From the NCBI GenBank assembly GCA_029747585.1, contig JAPEVF010000110.1, positions 1-64,000 of the forward strand: 64,000 nt of DNA, read 5' to 3'. This document shows, piece by piece, positions 34,064 through 46,400 of the stretch. This DNA comes from Pleurotus djamor (taxonomy: Eukaryota > Basidiomycota > Agaricomycetes > Agaricales > Pleurotaceae). Below the pieces are notes generated by a model that did not search any database, was not told where the DNA came from, and worked only from the letters and a program-made list of their open reading frames with translations. The first letter of the stretch is position 1, and every line of letters starts with the position of its first letter. The position numbers were made by a program, and so were the translations under genes.

Positions 34064-35063
34064 ATGTTGCTTCATATACCCTATGTCAAAGCCCGTGAAA
34101 CTCAGGAGAGTGCAACTGCACTCTTACCTCACGACGTCCAAACTACTCTTAACTATCTTGGTCCCAAGACCGACGACAACAAACCCCCTTTTTACATCAC
34201 CTACGCCGTTCCTGAAGGTGTCCGTCAAACGAATATTAAACCTGAGGCCCACGAAGTCGTCGTTCGGGATATTCGCGGGAAGGAGGACACTGTCTCTTTG
34301 GATAAGACGAGGTTCCAGTTTGTCAAGTACATTAGCGAAGAGAAGGATTTCAACGACGAAGAAGCAATCAAGAGCCGTTACTACATGGAGGTTGAGGAGG
34401 TCTTGAAAAAGGAGACAGGGGCGAAGAGGGTGTTTATCTTCGACCATACCATTCGGTAAGTCCCTTTGTACATCATCGTAGGCGAGCTCATTTCAAGTAT
34501 CTCTCCTGATAGTCGAAGCTACGATCCGACCACTACTGAGAGCGAGCCTGATGTTTGAGGCCCTGTGGTAAGCTTCTTTTTTTGTACCTTGAAGGAGGAT
34601 ATTGATTCGACGCGAGTGTAGCAAGGTGTTCACATCGACCAGACCTACGTCGCAAGCGTTAATCGCGTGCACTACCACCTCAAGGACGAAGCTGACCATC
34701 TCCTGAAGTCCCGCGTCCGGATCATCAACGTCTGGCGACCGATCCAGAACACAGTCGCTCACCATNCCCCCCGGCGTAGCCGACTTCTACTCCGTCAACG
34801 AGGAAACCGACCTCGTATCTACTCGCCACATCTATCCAGACCGGGAAGGCTACACTTTCAGTGTAAAGTATAACCCCGAGCATCATTGGTATTACTTGTC
34901 GGACCAGACACCTGATGAGGTGACGCTCATCAAGTGTTTCGACTCCGACAAGAGCAAGGCCAGGTTGACGCCACACTCCGCGTTCCACGACAAGTCCAGT
35001 CCTGCTTCGGCTCCTCAAAGGCAGTCTATCGAAGTTCGAGCCTTAGTCTTTGACGCAGAGTAG
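34064..35063 (+). pseudogene. CmcJ/NvfI-type oxygenase (7-alpha-cephem-methoxylase P8-like), one in-frame stop
   Basis: Exons 34064-34455, 34513-34567 and 34622-35063. Recognisable motifs: VQTTLNYLGPKTDDNKPPF, FQFVKYISEEKDF, GAKRVFIFDHTIRR, VHIDQTYVASVNRVHYHL, RVRIINVWRPIQN, WYYLSDQTPDEVTLIKCFDS, RLTPHSAF. These match the fungal family annotated as 7-alpha-cephem-methoxylase P8 chain related / CmcJ-NvfI hydroxylases, Fe(II)/2-oxoglutarate-like enzymes of secondary metabolism. TGA at 34556-34558 breaks the frame between SEPDV and GPVQG, where relatives carry an Arg-Gly-Pro-Val-like stretch. The N at 34766 also breaks the frame unless dropped. No biosynthetic neighbours are seen. The N-terminus is uncertain. 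Confidence 0.78.
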
Positions 35064-35878
35064 AAGGAGATAGTTCACGGAGTACAAAAGATCGCAGTAC
35101 ACTCGGGTGGTTGGTTAATGAAGTCCTTGATAGTTCTGCGCGTTAAGTATTGAGTGATGTCTCGAAGCTGTGAAACCAATCCAATGACTCAGACGGCGGT
35201 GAGCTATGATAGTTGAAGGACACTGACAACTGGTCCCTGCGTTGATTGAGTAGGCTGACGCGGCTATCAGGAAGTACCAAGTAGCACTAGCCGATGTCTA
35301 GTTGTTAGTCAGTATGACGGAGGCTACGGAGGAAGGCGTACATAGTACCATCGTCTACGAGAATCCTGCACTTCAGCCGCCACTTCCGTAGAGTAGAGTG
35401 TTTCAGCTGCCACAAGACGATTCGCGGCAAGTTTCACGGTTCAAAAAATCCTACGAGGAGTCAGGAAGAGCGATACAGTTCGTTCTGTTCATTAAAGACT
35501 GTTCTGTCACACTGTGAGATGTGCTGAGAGGCAAGTCGGCTGGCGGACTGTGTATCAAAGTTAGGTTGCGTCTCGACGGAACCAATACTTACTGGCTAAC
35601 CTGAAGCGTCAAGACGATGTCCAGCGCGCTGACCGAAGATTTGAGAAAGTCTGTCAATGCTATATAGCATAGAAATCCGAAAAACTCGAAGCTAAAGGAG
35701 AACAAAGGGTATTTGGAAGCAAGAAGGCGGCGCGAAAGGTAGAAATGGAATTCAATTTAGATTTTCAGGGTCGCTGGTGGCGCGTTCTCACACTCAGTAA
35801 AACGTTCCCACCGTCATTATTAATAAATCAACGTTGCTTCCTTTCTTTCTTTCTTTTCAGGTTCTTACGCCTGAGACT
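35064..35878. other. Intergenic region, no gene seen
   Basis: No supported frame. A TTTC microsatellite near 35840-35860 lies just upstream of the next F-box gene. Confidence 0.45.
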
Positions 35879-37466
35879 ATGGTACGAGGAATTGGAGTCA
35901 CTACTATCAAGCTACCTCTAATGGTTCATTTCATATCCCTAGGGAAAGCTTACGGACTTGGCCGCTCAAAAGGCGATCGACGATCAAATTATCCATTATG
36001 AATCTACCATCCTTGCTTTGAAGCGGCGTAGAAACACCTACTGCGCAATCGCTCACATCCCCGATTCCATCCTCTCCTCCATCTTCATGTACCTCCACGG
36101 AGACTACCTCATCTGCGATCAAAACAATTCCAAAAAGTGGCATCGCGTCAATCTCGTCTGCTCGCACTGGCGAGCCGTTGCGTTGGCCTCCGCATGTCTT
36201 TGGTCCAATATCACGGTCGGGAACTACGATTACCCATCTCATACTGTGAATTGGATGATGGAGAAAATGGTTCGGGCGGCGACGGTACCTCTCAGCGTTA
36301 GATATGACATTTACTGCCCCAGCGCCCAGACAGTCGATCCATGTTCCTCTGTCGTCACCCAAGCCATCCCTTCAAGAAGCCTCCACGATCTCTCCATCAC
36401 CTCAAAGGCCTTCAATCACACAAAAAACATTCTTGATACTATCTTGAAAAGCGGCACGCAGGCGTCGAAGTCGCTCCGTATCCTGTCGATCCACTCCCCT
36501 GCAAGTAAGGAGCTCCGTCTTCCAGGGTTAGGTGACTGCAAAGAAATACCCAACCTTCAGTCGCTTACGTTCGAATCCATGTCCGTGCCGATGACACTTC
36601 CCTCATTCCCGCGATTAACCCGTCTTCACTGTCTGTTGAGTACATCCAACATCTCTGTACCCTGGCTCCTCGGCGTCCTATCGACAACCCCGATGATTGA
36701 GGAAGTTACCATCAAAAAGGCTTTCATGAACGACGAGAATGCCCTTACTCACGTATTCCTCCCTCATCTAAAACACTTATACATCACCTTTCCGAAATCA
36801 TTATCCTTGCCAGATCAACTCTTCGGACATCTCACGTTCCCTCTTGGGACCACTGTCACCGTGGTCTTTGATCATCCATTCCGAGGGCCATGGTATATGG
36901 TTGATGCCCGCGACGTCATGTCTCGTTTTGCCGGCTGGATGGATCAAGCATCGTACGAAACCTTTGAACTCAATACAACTCCTTCCCACCTCAATATCAC
37001 TCTTCGTTCGACAATCCCACAACAAGGACCATTAACCATGTCCTTCTCGCTGCACACACCAGGTATCAATCTCGACTTACTCCACATACTCCCTCTCGAC
37101 CAATTCTCCTCACTCGTCATCAATACCGCCCGATATCATAGGTTGTATGAAATGTGTTGGCAGTTTATGATCACCCACCTCGCCAAATTCGTGGGCGTAG
37201 AAAACCTCACGATCAAGATGAAAGAGGAGAGCACCCTGTTTATTAATAAATTGAGGGTGGATGGAACTGGTGTGCTTCCCAATGCGGGACTGAAGATTCT
37301 TCAAGGCACATTCGGAACGGAAGATCTCGATGCATTGGAGGGGCTTGTGTGTGAGCGTCGGGAGTATGGTGCACCGCTGGAGAGGGTGTATTTCCTCGAT
37401 TCAATCGACGTGGAGGATGACAATCTTGTCCGATTGAGGAGTATGGTGGAGTGTGTTTTCTCATAA
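35879..37466 (+). CDS. F-box/LRR protein (tandem pair member 2)
   Basis: ATG 35879-35881 is a one-codon exon; intron 35882-35942 (61 nt); exon 2 35943-37466; 508 aa. N-terminus MGKLTDLAAQKAIDDQIIHY, then LALKRRRNTYCAIAHIPDSI and F-box core LSSIFMYL...KKWHRVNLVCSHWRAVALASACLW. Leucine-rich segments (NLQSLTFESM, RLTRLHCLL) and a C-terminal ELxxLEGLVCERREYG that also ends member 1 (LLEGLVGEREACG). Intact frame. Likely SCF substrate receptor; the substrate is unknown. Confidence 0.88.
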
Positions 37467-37532
37467 TGGATGGATGTAGAGTAGGTAAATAAGTACACGA
37501 CATCTGAGCTTCGCATCTCGGTCTGACGGTAC

Positions 37533-37900
37533 TTAGAGAGACGGATGGTTATCTTCTGTGGATACGTTTGCAATATACTTCGAAGCTTGTTGAGCCAAGG
37601 AGATTGGGAGGACGCATAATTCACATACAGGATCACCAGTGACGCGTTGAAGGTGTGGGGACTTGGAAAAGTCAATCGAGCGGAGGAGTAGAGGAAACCC
37701 ACTGAGCACACGTAGGTTGGGTAAGGTTATGGACAATGGGAGAGCCAGCGTCGTTGCCGAGCTGATATGAGGAAGGGAGATATACTCCAACGAGGGTGTG
37801 GCCTGCAAGAACTCTATAACACCATCGGTATCCCATGTGGTGTCAATGGGTGAGATGGGACTAACTAGTATCGCCCGGGTGTTCCAGCTTCCACAGAAAA
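37533..37900 (-). pseudogene. LRR fragment of an F-box gene
   Basis: The minus-strand frame reads ISPIDTTWDTDGVIEFLQAT, PSLEYISLPHISSATTLAL and SITLPNLRVLSGFPLLLRSID, then ends at 37533. The spacing of leucines and the 'PSLEYISLPH' phrasing match the leucine-rich part of the neighbouring F-box family. No F-box or start is attached; upstream sequence is full of stops. It is convergent with the intact gene at 35879. Confidence 0.55.
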
Positions 37901-38613
37901 CGCGAACTTGGAGGAGACCGAAGGGCTATGTAACATGTTGATGCAGGCGGGAAAGGTGGCAAGGAATTGGAATTCAACGCCTTGGCACGTTGGTATTTCA
38001 GTTTGTCGTCCATTTTTGATGACGTCTCGGGAACTCAAGGTCTACGGAGTGATTGGGGCTCATTCCATTGGGAGCAGAGATGCTGAGAACTGAGAGCAGA
38101 GGCAACGTGAGATGGCCAGCGAACCCAGAGGGAAGAGGCAAGGAAAAGTTGGTGTACAAACCGACGACACCGCCACATGCTTCGTACACCAGCCGCCGAC
38201 GGCGGCGGCGTTTGTTACCTTCTTTGGGTCTGTGCGGAGTTGAGCTTACTCTGGACCTCGTCGTGAACTACCAGTAGCGTATGTGGGTTGCAACGTCTAT
38301 CGGGCGGTCGTGCCTTTGGAGCAGAAGACGCACGAGATGAAGATGAAGAGGAATGCAAGAATGTCCGAAGCAAGAAAGCAAATAGATATAATCCACGAAA
38401 GAAGAGGGACAGGGAGGCATAAAACGGCTGACAGAGACGATGTACGGCAGCAAAGGATAAGTTTATGGATCAGAGACATGGTCCATGATGTATGTAGGTA
38501 TCGATAACGAAGGTAAGGAGTGGAAAGTCAAAGGAGCGTAGGGATAGGTTGTCTATGAACACGAGGGTCAGTGTGAGTGGGATGGGACGAAGAGCGTAGG
38601 GGACGTACGGGGA
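37901..38613. other. Intergenic region, no gene seen
   Basis: Short overlapping frames only. A GC-rich hairpin (GCCGCCGACGGCGGCGGC, near 38192-38212) is present. Confidence 0.4.
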
Positions 38614-39141
38614 TTAGAGGACAACAGCTGTCGGCAACGCCCCCTTTACATGAACACTCCCATTGGCCAAGGTAGTCGTAATAACAGGACTCGCAGCAGG
38701 CCTGAAGAAAAACTCTTCCGAGTACCTGTACCAACCACAATCTCATCAGCAACCCAACACACCAAGCAACCGTCAAGCTCAAAGGGGTACTCACCGATCA
38801 TTCGACCTCTGAATCTCCACCTTCGTAATATACGAAAGAATACTCGTCCTCATATACAACGCAAGCCAAAACAGGAAAACCAAAAACACCACCAACAACC
38901 CCCTCTTCAGGGGCGACGGCGTAGGCTGGTGGAATCGCGGGTCGCGTTCGCCTACTTCGTGGAGATGTTGGAGGAAGGCTTGGTTGGGTGTTTGTGGGGG
39001 TGGTGGGGAGGAGGTGCTGCGTCGGAGGAGACGTGCGGATTCGAGGTCTTCGTAGGAGGAACGACGGGAAGAGGAAGAGGAAGAGGAGGTGGATGAGCGG
39101 GGGAGGGAGATCTTGGTGGACTTTTCGGTGAAGAGGGGCAT
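38614..39141 (-). CDS. Small single-pass membrane protein of unknown function
   Basis: Exon 1 38795-39141, intron 38726-38794 (69 nt), exon 2 38614-38725; 459 nt, 152 aa. It starts MPLFTEKSTKISLPR, continues with a Ser-rich cytosolic-type region and SSPPPPQTPNQAFLQHLHE, then a hydrophobic helix (GLLVVFLVFLFWLALYM) near residues 80-97. A short tail follows: YSEEFFFRPAASPVITTTL, ending PTAVVL. Length and topology suggest a type II or tail-like membrane protein. The exons join in phase 2, which supports the model. No family name is offered. Its start is about 170 bp from the divergent F-box gene at 39313. Confidence 0.7.
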
Positions 39142-39312
39142 TGCTGGTGTTTGCTGGTTGTCGAGTGTCGGTGTTGCTGTCGGTGGTGTTGGTGGATGGG
39201 AAAGAAGCTGTGGGGAAGGTGATAAGAAAGGAAGGAAGGGAAGAAACGATTTTTGTGACCGTGGGAGAACCCTTGTGAGTGTGAGAACTCGTTGCCATGC
39301 TTACGATCACAA

Positions 39313-40823
39313 ATGACGGTTGCGATTTTCAGGCACGCGCCAATGTTTTCCGCCCAGCTCACCGCCGTTGTGCGTTGGATATGGCTAACCCTCCTCCGAT
39401 GCGTCCAACTCCTGCTTGGACTAACGTTAGCCTCCTCTCTTTCTCCTCATCCTCATCCTCGCCTCCATAATCGTCAGACCGACAGTCCACCCAACCAATC
39501 CAACTCGGGCGCATTCTCCGTCCTCCCACCCGAACTCCTCCTGCACATCCTCTACTTCCTCCCGCCCCCTCACACAAAAGCCCTCTCCAATCTCTCGCAA
39601 ACATGCGTTTACCTCCACCTCCATGTCACACCAACTTTATACCGTACAATTCTCTTCGACGACGATACCAACAACCCGCCTTATAAAACCCGTCGTCTAC
39701 GCGTTTTCCTCGATGCGATTACGCGGTATCCCCAGCTGGCAGCGTATGTGCGATCGTTGACGTTATACGTTGGCGTCAACTTCCCCACGGATGCGTTAGA
39801 GGTGCTGGAAGCTATCCTCCCGAGGTTGGGAAACCTGAAGCATTTTAATTTCGACTATACCTACCTCCCAGGTGACGACATCGAGTACCTCCCCTCTGCA
39901 TTTGGTTCCTCCCCGCCGTTTCGGCTAGAACGATTCCTCTTCCGTGGGGTTATACCACATTCAGACCTCGCATCACTCTCTGCGTTCCTCCAGTCGCAAT
40001 CTACGTCCCTGCGTCATCTGGCCTTGCACTCGCTTGACGATCCACTCGTCCCACCTCTCACACACCCATTACCCCTCTTACGAGTGTTAGAAACCACCGT
40101 CGACGCAGCAAGGTCGATCATCCCCGCCCAACCTTCTATAACGCATTTCCGAGCGTTTCCCGTCGTGCAGACGTATGAAATTGAAGAGGGGGGCTTCGAT
40201 GGTGTGAGGGTGCTTTCGGCGTATGGGACATACGAAGCTGCCGTCCATCTGGCGGCGCAGATGAAGGGCTTGACGCACCTCCAAGTAAACGCGGAAGCTG
40301 TACGTTCCCTTTCTCTCCGATCCTCCTTCTTCCTTCTTCCCTTTACCCTTACTCACACTTACTCCATCCACCGCCCCTCTAGCCAATCGAAGACATCCCA
40401 ACCCTCCTCTCCCCCCTCTCCCCCTCCCTCCCACACCTCCGCTTCATCCGCCTCACATCCTCCTTCGACCCCAAATACCTCAAACCCACCCTCCTCCTAC
40501 TCGCAAGGAAGTTATTCACGTCGTTCGAAAGCTTGATGTTTGTGGAGATGAGGGTTAGCTCGCGCGGTGTTTTCGTGCGGTTTTTCCGTCCTTCCCCATC
40601 AACTTCCCCATCATATTCCTCCTCCTTCCCCTCCTCATCTTCCTCATCATCTTCGCCGTCATTACCTTTTCCTTCCTCCTCCTCTGAGCCTTCGTCAACG
40701 TCAACGTCAGCGCACGGCAAGGATGAAGAAGTGGAGTTGGTGTTAGAGTATCGTTGGGTTAGGTGGAGGGATGCGAGGGCGTGGGTGGATGATTGGGAAA
40801 ACGGATACGAGGCTGTCGTATAG
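39313..40823 (+). CDS. F-box protein, separate subfamily, with N-terminal hydrophobic segment
   Basis: Exon 1 39313-40299, intron 40300-40382 (83 nt), exon 2 40383-40823; phase 0 at the junction. ATG 39313 is the first in-frame ATG after the stop; 39343 is an alternative. The N-terminus has a hydrophobic stretch (WIWLTLLRCVQLLLGLTLAS) before the F-box core SVLPPELLLHILYFL...ALSNLSQTCVYLHLHVTPTLY. The remainder is LRR-like (LRVFLDAITRYPQLAAYVRS, GNLKHFNFDYTYLP), with a Ser/Pro-rich loop and an acidic/Trp-rich end (YRWVRWRDARAWVDDWENG). It lacks the one-codon first exon of the other F-box genes here. Confidence 0.78.
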
Positions 40824-41710
40824 AGTATACCTCACCTGGCGCTTGACATGGACATCTTACCGTTTCAATTTGAATTCCAATGTTTCAATGTTTGTCGTTT
40901 ATCGTTTAACGGTGTAGTCGGTAATTAGTCGATAACAACACGAACGACGTTCTCTACGCTACTCTACTCTATCGCCCGATTCGAGCATTCCTTGACCCCG
41001 TAGAGTAGATCTCGAGTAGATTACTCTATAGTAGAGAATATGTAGAGTATGCATGGACTTTGGAATTTTCGTCTTACCTGTCGTACTCTAGTCTCTACAT
41101 ATATAATAAGTATATTAGTAGGTGGTATGTATCGCGTAGCAGGTAGCGTGTGGAGTAGGAAGCTCTGCTCTGGCACTGATGGCGTTGGTCAATGCTACTG
41201 AGGAAATCGAATCGATGGATCGATGAGGCCATTCAAGAAGGTACTCTACTCTAACAATAATCGAGTATGGCTTTGTCTTACGGTCGTACTCTGTAATCAA
41301 CTTGATATGGTATACACCGTTACACGCATAACCCCACTGTGTTTCTCCGTGTTCGTAGATTCTAGGCATCTAGAATCTCCTCTGTGTAAACTCAACGACC
41401 CGAAGTCTAACGGTTCGACGGTTCGACGGTTCAACACTCCAAACCAATGGGTCTCTTCCATCCCGCATGAAATGTCGGAAATTCCAAATTACATAATCAG
41501 GGTCATAATTCGAATAATTTAGTTGTTTAATTATAAGGCAAAATAATTACTTGACAACCTGATAAAGACTTAGCAGTGGCTCAGAGCTCTGATAAGTAGT
41601 TAGCAATGCTACGATCGGTTTTGGAAGTTAGGTCTATGCAATAAAAATGGAGATCAACGAGGCTACAGAGCATTCCAGTATACAGGTAGGGGATGAGAAG
41701 CAGATAAAAA
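40824..41710. other. AT-rich intergenic region with TAGAGTA-type repeats
   Basis: Around 40955-41050 the heptamer TAGAGTA and its complement TACTCTA recur in both orientations, and 41405-41430 has a 9-bp tandem repeat (GGTTCGACG). No gene is supported. Confidence 0.5.
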
Positions 41711-42575
41711 CTATATAAAGTCAACAGAAACGTGAGGTTTCGACGACAACGGCTTGGTTACCGCTTCCGGGAGGGATTCCGAGGTGACAATGGCAGCCCG
41801 ATATTCGAAGTTGAGTCGAACAAGATTCTGCGGAAGCTTCAAGGTTATTCGTGCGCCCCGTCCGTCTTCTGCATCTGCGAACAGCACTCCAAAGTCGTCA
41901 GTCGAGCTACGCTCGGGGGTTCGTGTCTTCGACAGGTGATATTCAACACGGATGGTGTCGCACATGGCTAAGTTCGTTGAGATATTATTCCTACACATCA
42001 TGCATGCCACTTACCATGTTCGCTATGTATCGTAGTTAAAGAAGGACTACGGGTAANGGGGGGGAGTGGTTTCGGAAGGAGTTGAGGTTGATTGTTCGGA
42101 TACAATTGGTGGGAGGGCGGGTGTTGGGGGAGAAGGGGATCTTGTCTTGGTTTTGACAGGCGGTGGAGGCCTTCTCCTCTCAGTAGGAGGTATTAAAGCG
42201 TATTCGAGGATCGAGCGATATTCTAAAACGATAACGAATATGTCAATATATTGATAAGGAAAGTCGAACACAAACTTACTGGGAGGACCCTGTGGTACAA
42301 CCGAGGGGGTGCCGGCCGCGTTAGCTATCTGTCGCGCCTCACGTGCCTTCTCCCAATTCCTTCGTTCTATTTCTCTCCGTTCACAAGCCGCAAAATGGCT
42401 CTTCAAACCAGCCAAACTCTTGAAATTGTTGCGCTTGCAAATTGGGCACTGGGAGGGGGACAGTGACATGAGAAAGCGTCTCTCTCTTCTTAGAAGAGTG
42501 GAATCTACACGAGTCAATAGAAAAGTATCAGAGTCCACCTTCGTGAATGTGAAAACACGTACTTTGTGTGGACAT
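41711..42575 (-). CDS. C2H2/C2HC-type zinc-finger protein
   Basis: Exons 42563-42575, 42280-42504, 42015-42222 and 41711-41967; introns 47-58 nt. Dropping the N at 42057 gives 702 nt (233 aa); with it the frame ends early. The N-terminus MSTQNSTLLRR is followed by SQCPICKRNNFKSLAGLKSH and FAACERREIERRN, a single zinc-finger-like motif (Cys-x2-Cys ... His-x3-Cys). A Pro/Ser-rich linker (PPPPVKTKTRSPSPPTPALP) leads to a C-terminal basic/acidic domain with IRVEYHLSKT and DDFGVLFADAEDG. It may bind nucleic acid or protein; no orthologue name is offered. Confidence 0.7.
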
Positions 42576-42890
42576 GTCGCGTTTTCGCTGCGGTGTTGGG
42601 TGTATCGGGGAAAAGGGCGCTTGAGATCGGATGTGGCGTCGTGATTAGATGCGAATGCAGATTATTTCTAATGATAAGATAGCAAGCTATCTCACGGTTT
42701 CAGATAAGGAACTAGCGATCGCCGTTGGCGCTTAGAGGCCCCTTGCTTGCGCGGAATGAAGTCAATGCTGACGCGCAATGACGTATGTGCATTGTACTCC
42801 AAGCCAGCGTATTAAAACCATTCCAATATACGAACCAGAAGCCCATCCCAACGTACATCCTCTCCTAACGCATTCACACCCTGCAGTAAA
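42576..42890. promoter_or_regulatory. Divergent promoter region
   Basis: 315 bp between divergently transcribed genes at 42575 (-) and 42891 (+). The + strand has TATTAAAA at about 42820, roughly 70 bp before the start of the + gene, which could act as a TATA element. Confidence 0.35.
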
Positions 42891-43409
42891 ATGTCGCGCC
42901 TCTACCTTCTAATTGGTGTGTACCTTCATCGCTTCAGCTTTTGATACTTTCACCCTAATTACGGCGCATCACAGACCCCGCCCACATTGAGACCCCGTAT
43001 GAGCGTCGCCGTCAAGACTCATTCAAGCACATTCGTGTCGGTATGACCGACATGGAGGCCACCGAGATGCAATATCTCATACGTGCTGGATGGGGCGGCC
43101 TCATCTATCATAAGCCCCTCACCCCGGGTGAGCACACGTTTCCCAAGCCTCTCTCGTACCTCCGACTAATTCCTTGCCCCAGTCATTCCGGCGAACTATC
43201 CCACGTGGAAAACCCCAGCCATCACCATTGACAAGCACCAAGTCATTCTATATGTCGCCCTCCTCAATAACGGCGACTTGAAGCTTGTAGGTGCCTTCGC
43301 CGGCACTACTGCGAGCCCCATTGAGGCTGCAAAGATGGACCTTGCAGTTGCCGAATTACATCTCACCCGCCTTCCCGTTGTAGTTACTACGTCCCAAGCT
43401 GCCGAGTAA
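42891..43409 (+). CDS. Unknown three-exon protein, Helitron-flanking paralogue 1
   Basis: Exons 42891-42915, 42975-43127 and 43183-43409; 405 nt, 134 aa. It starts MSRLYLLIDPAHIETP and contains LIRAGWGGLIYHKPLTP, NYPTWKTPAITID and HQVILYVALLNNGDLKLVGA. A gene with the same two intron positions and phases lies at 51990-52482 on the other strand. I do not recognise the family. Its stop is only 57 bp from the stop of the convergent Helitron helicase, so it may lie within the Helitron or mark its boundary. Confidence 0.7.
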
Positions 43410-43466
43410 GTGTAACATAGCTGAACGAGAGTTAAACACTTTAAATGTACATTAAAGCAGCACCTA

Positions 43467-46400
43467 TTACAGAGATTGTAACACAAACGTCATTGCCTGT
43501 GTGGTTAAATTCAAGTGAGCCAGCCTCACATCCTCGCGGATGAGATTCATCGGGGGTGGTTGACGGAGTAAGTCCGTGTTAAAAGCCCTCAAAAGTCTGA
43601 TGGTGTTCCTACCATGCGAACGGGACAAAGCAACATACACGTTGAAAGCCGTCATAGCATTTTTTGCCGGCTCCTTCAAGTCAACAAACAGCGCAGGAAT
43701 GGTTTGCCCCTGGCTTTTGTAGTCGGTGAAAGCATAGGCAGGGATGATCGGCAGTTGCCTACGAGTGACGCGTGGGTCACGTCCGTCGGAGGTATCAATA
43801 TTAAAGGATGCCTCCGCAGGCGATACGGGTACGATGCCATGTTTGAGGCCCTTAAATTGAGGCGTCGTAGTGTCGTCCAATCTCAAGAATACGCATGCGG
43901 GAGGGTAGGTCAAGGTCACTCTACCATTCACTGCTGCAGCACCGATATCGCGTGGGTCGAGAACGATGTCAACGACAGTCCCCCTTGAACCGTTAGCTAG
44001 CTTCGCCTCCGTTGACACATTTGTGGTCACCATAGCCTTCATCCCAATCGCCAGAGTGCATCGCCACGGCAAATTACCCGTCTCCTTCTGTTTGTACCCA
44101 GCGATGGTGAGCCTGTCACGTCTGCGCAGGGGCGTACGGTCGGCACCCACAGTATCCTCAGCTGGACAGTCATAGATCAGATGCCCAGTCAAATGAGCAT
44201 GTCTTGACACGGCCGCCTGATTCCAAGCGTCCTTTAAGCTGTGTCGCGGTGTGACCAAGATGGCGTCTCTCCAGGGCTCAGCGTTGAAGTCTGTCGGGGC
44301 GCAAAGAGGGTCGCTCAATGTGATTTTCCTACACATCTCCACATCATTGGCGGTCCCATTACCATCTCGCAAACGTGACAAGAAGGCGTTCCAAGTGGAG
44401 TCAGTCACCCTCATCTGTTGAGTGAGGGACACCACAATATCGAACTGTTCGTAGAGGTGACGTCCGGCCGTTCGAACACCGTCAGGTCCAACACCGTTAT
44501 AGAGAGCACTCTCCTTGCCGATAGGAGGAAATTGGTGGAGGTCACCCATCAGAATGACGTTCAACCCCCCAAACGGCTCAAGGCTACAATTTCCCAAACC
44601 ACACTTCGTCTTGCAGCAGATCTATCACATCACAGCCATCAGCCACGATGAGAATGCTCCAGTGGCCAAGACTTACCTCGGATAGATTAGCCAAAAGAGT
44701 CTGGCTCATCATTGAGTACTCATCAATGATCAGGTATTTTGCGCGAGCCATATTACGAATACGCTTATTCGTGCGCACGGGCTTGACTAAGTCACGAATT
44801 GATTTAGATGCCAAACCAGATCCTTGACCTCTCGCAGGGATGCCAGCCCATGAATGCAAAGTCTGGCCACCGATCCTAGTTGCTGCAATACCCGACGTAG
44901 CCGTCTTGGCCAAGCATTCAGAGGCATTCATCGCGGCAAACAACTTGGTGATCTCTGCAATCAAAGCCGACTTTCCCGTTCCTCCCGGCCCATGGACAAT
45001 CATGAGTAGTTGGCGGTTCCGTTCACCGCGAAGCGATTTGGCCAAGTGCGATTCAACCAAGTCATAGGCGCGTCGCTGTTCAACATTGAGGTATGAAGGA
45101 TCGTTTGCAGAGGACGAGGCAGTATTTTCGCCCGGTAACTCGCTCCTGACAGTAGGCTCTTGGCCTTGAAGTACTGGGAAAGCGATGGACTCGAAGTCAT
45201 CCATGTCGTCAATATCGCAGTGTAGGGGGCTAGACGGACGTTTGATGTACGCTTTCAATTGAGCTGCCCAAGCATTGATCAAGGGCATATCACCCTCGGC
45301 GGCAGGCAAAGCAGGGACCTCCCAGTCGACGTCGGCTGGCAGTTGAGAACCAAAGAGCCCGACCTCATTCGCAATAGCCATGCCCTCTTCAGCGTAGTCT
45401 CGATCGCCCTTTTGGTAGCGTTTGCGGTACGCCAATTCTATCTGCTCATCCGTGACACTGTCATCATTCACCGACAAGGGTAGATTATCCCCAAAGTCGT
45501 CTCCTACATCCAGCAAGTCTTCGGCAGTGACCCCAAAAGCGACACCATCTTGATCATCTCGACCTGCTGATGCTGCGTCGGAGCTGAGATAGAAGTAGTC
45601 GATATTGTGTATGATGTTACTGTCGCGCTCGGACATTGAACTTTCGAAGTCTACAAGCGCGTCCGAGAAACTTTGATAGCCATTGAGAAGGTCTCTCAAG
45701 CTTCGCCAAGGTTTCAAAAACATCAAGATCAATGAAGCGTATTGCTCGCGACTGCCCTGGCCTTCGCGCCGAGGAAACCAATGGCCGATAAGCTGGGGCA
45801 TTGTCTCGTGCCCTGGTAAACGAATTTGACGGCATCCTGTTTTCTGACAGGCGTCGAGATATGGAACAGTTAAAGGTGACTTGTCCGTGTGACTTTTAGA
45901 AGGTGGGGAGTGGTACGTGTTGATCCAGTAATCCAAGTAACAGTAATTGTCGAGAGCGTGACCACGCGCACAATAATCGTCGACTTGATCAGTCAAAGGC
46001 ATGCCTGTCTGCAAAGTGGACAAACGCAAAGGTTGGTTCTATTTGATGTTGTATTTAGTCAGTGGCAACCCAAAGTAGGCATGACATACGTCTCCAGTAT
46101 TTCCTTTGCACTTTCTACATCGACTCTGCCGTGAGCATCATCATGCCTGTCATGATGATCAGTTTGAGAAAAAGATCACGAAAATGCACATCACATACGA
46201 TTTGTCGTATAAAGCCGGGAATTCACGACGCAACGCGAAGCGCATTGTGTCCAAGTATATGGGCACGAAGTGATGCGAGATATAGCGATCCCCCCATCCC
46301 ATCAGGAGACTAACCACCTCGGGCGCACTGAATTCCTGCTCTCGACTAAGTGCATTTGTGCAGCGCTGGAGCATACGCTTATTGAGTTCATCAACATCCT

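Noticed and set aside
38798..39310. Long minus-strand frame rich in Ser/Pro next to the small membrane protein
   Set aside because: Alternative-frame shadow; the frame with a transmembrane helix and a phase-fitting second exon is preferred.
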